The notes under the pieces are model-generated. The model did no database searches, had not been told where the DNA came from, and saw only the letters and a list, made by a program, of their open reading frames with translations. From Cyanobacteriota bacterium (GTDB lineage: Bacteria > Cyanobacteriota > Cyanobacteriia > SKYG9): a stretch of 6,497 nt of DNA. Shown one piece after another: positions 5,623 to 6,497 of the stretch. The position numbers were made by a program, and so were the translations under genes. The stretch lies in assembly GCA_025054735.1 (NCBI GenBank), contig JANWZG010000222.1, positions 1 to 6,497 of the forward strand. Direction: 5' to 3'. The first letter of the stretch is position 1, and each line of letters opens with the position of its first letter.

Positions 5623-6219
5623 TTAGGATCTGGCTAGAAACTCAGCGTGATAGGTTTCTGGAGTATTCAGGTCAAGAAAAATATCGGTACTGTTTACCTC
5701 TATTGTGTGCACAGCCGCAGAAAATTCGTGCAGAATTTGGCGTAACCCCAGGGTATCTTCTCGAATCGCGGTGAGGTTTGGCAATAGACAGTGGGAAAAG
5801 AGTGGTGGATGCCCTCGACGATCGCGACAAACAGGCACCGTAATCGAGGCATAACCATGGGCATTATGGGCATCGAGAATAGTTTGGTAAATCCAGGCTG
5901 GACGAGGTTGATCCACAGCGGAAATGAAGAGACTGTCTACATTGCCGGATAGGGCAGCTAGTCCCAGCAAAATTGAGCTAGTTTTGCCGTGATGGGGATA
6001 AGGGTTGACAACAATAGTGCAGGTAGTTAGAACCTGCGTCCATTCACTCACATTGTGAGTGCCCAAGACGACGATCGGTAAAATGCCTGCTTGGGTAAGC
6101 TGCTCTACCTGATAAATCAAGAGTGGTTTGCCCCCAATCCACGGTAATGAGGCTTTGCACCTGCCCATGCGTGTCGATAGCCCTGCTGCCAGAATAATGC
6201 TGTAGCACTGAGTAGCCAT
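5623..6219 (-). CDS. MocA/MobA-like nucleotidyltransferase
   Basis: This 198-residue single-domain protein has the Rossmann-like NTP transferase fold of the MobA/MocA group. Members attach CMP or GMP to molybdopterin; relatives act on other cofactors or sugars. The nucleotide-binding loop is LAAGLSTRMGRCKASLPW at residues 10-27 (R17, K22), and KPLLIYQVEQL (31-41) follows. The metal-binding Asp is D103 in ISAVDQPRP, and RRGHPPLF is at 134-141. D183 lies in LDLNTPETY (182-190), the usual C-terminal metal-site motif. LAAG rather than LAGG, DQP, and the GHP-x-LF motif resemble MocA-type cytidylyltransferases more than MobA. The substrate cannot be fixed from sequence, and no molybdoenzyme or other moco gene is nearby. 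It is the first gene of an apparent operon with cbiT (17-bp gap). ATG 6219 has no Shine-Dalgarno, and no clear promoter is recognised upstream; a CATAAT near 6322-6317 on the minus strand is a weak -10 at best. Confidence 0.85.
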   Translation of the reverse strand: MATQCYSIILAAGLSTRMGRCKASLPWIGGKPLLIYQVEQLTQAGILPIVVLGTHNVSEWTQVLTTCTIVVNPYPHHGKTSSILLGLAALSGNVDSLFISAVDQPRPAWIYQTILDAHNAHGYASITVPVCRDRRGHPPLFSHCLLPNLTAIREDTLGLRQILHEFSAAVHTIEVNSTDIFLDLNTPETYHAEFLARS

Positions 6220-6497
6220 ACCAATGGCAAAAATTGGTTCGTTAGGACAAATTGATTGCTGTTAGGGCCTGTAATGAAAACCTAAGTCCTCACTACCAAC
6301 GGTCTAACTAGATTATGTATTGCTATAGGTGTGATTCGATAATCGATAAGGTAGTGATAAGGAAATGATGACTTAAGGGGAGGTCAAGGAGTGCTATCCT
6401 CCTTCTGGGAACGTCCCCTACACCCCCTTCCCAGAAAATCATTACCTCTTTAAGGAACTATCATCGATAAAGATTAACCCTAGCCAGCGCTGACCTT
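6220..6497. other. Right-edge intergenic region upstream of the nucleotidyltransferase
   Basis: No gene can be supported here. The first 110 bases are the presumed leader and promoter region of the nucleotidyltransferase-cbiT operon. From 6336 onward the sequence becomes rich in inverted and direct repeats: a TCGAT-A-ATCGA palindrome at 6336-6346, ATCGATAA copies at 6342-6349 and 6463-6470, and the structured element described separately. On the minus strand two frames stay open from the right edge to stops at 6461 and 6442. Either could be the last 11 or 17 codons of an upstream gene, but that cannot be decided. Confidence 0.5.
6355..6463 (+). other. Cluster of inverted repeats; possible structured RNA or small dispersed repeat
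   Basis: Two hairpins stand side by side. AAGGAG (6386-6391) pairs with CTCCTT (6399-6404) over 7 nt, and TTCTGGGAA (6403-6411) pairs perfectly with TTCCCAGAA (6428-6436) over 16 nt; the two overlap by 2 nt. They are enclosed by an irregular outer stem. GGGGAGGT (6377-6384) pairs with ACCTCTTT (6444-6451) through five Watson-Crick and three G-U pairs, and TGATA (6355-6359) pairs with TATCA (6459-6463). The wobble pairs exist only in plus-strand RNA. AGGGGA (6376-6381) can instead pair with TCCCCT (6414-6419), an alternative fold. No T-run follows, so it is not a standard terminator. The perfect repeats are certain; the overall fold and any function are inference. Confidence 0.4.

Noticed and set aside
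6442..6497. Minus-strand frames open at the right edge, possibly the tail of another gene
   Set aside because: Two different frames are equally open over only 11 and 17 codons. Neither gives a recognisable C-terminus, so no CDS can be supported.

Overview
The window is chromosomal DNA from a cyanobacterium. Two independent signs support this. First, the HIP1 octamer GCGATCGC occurs five times (starting at 2265, 2388, 4091, 4426 and 5333), where about 0.1 would be expected by chance in 6.5 kb. Second, one gene encodes an almost textbook RpaA, the circadian and phycobilisome-associated response regulator found only in cyanobacteria. Base composition looks moderate throughout. Most genes look like ordinary housekeeping genes, and I see no transposase, integrase, CRISPR array, tRNA or rRNA. 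The species cannot be named from this.

Layout, left to right. Positions 1-153 (minus) hold the first 51 codons of a cation diffusion facilitator (metal efflux) gene that runs off the left edge; degenerate heptamer repeats directly abut its start codon. Positions 211-1164 (minus) hold an FkbM-family methyltransferase. A gap of about 0.5 kb follows, with an 11-bp-phased direct repeat near 1369-1399 that resembles an OmpR-family operator. Positions 1702-2322 (plus) hold a stand-alone GAF-domain protein, the only plus-strand gene. It converges on rpaA (2397-3167, minus). Upstream of rpaA is a plausible promoter region with TGTAA motifs. Positions 3388-3570 and 3597-4496 (minus) form a two-gene unit: cdsA (CDP-diacylglycerol synthase) followed by a 60-residue two-helix membrane protein. 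After a largely empty 500-bp gap, 4997-5605 and 5623-6219 (minus) form a second two-gene unit: a MocA/MobA-like nucleotidyltransferase followed by cbiT (cobalt-precorrin C15-methyltransferase/decarboxylase). The right edge carries a compact cluster of inverted repeats at about 6336-6463.

The genes do not form one pathway. cdsA feeds thylakoid and plasma-membrane phospholipid synthesis. cbiT belongs to the anaerobic cobalamin route. RpaA controls clock-dependent transcription. FkbM probably O-methylates a glycan or secondary metabolite. The CDF protein exports divalent metal. I found no convincing new defence or mobile system. The most useful leads are the structured element at the right edge, the operator-like direct repeats at 1369-1399, the heptamer array at the CDF start, the His/Cys-rich CDF N-terminus, and the small membrane protein paired with cdsA.
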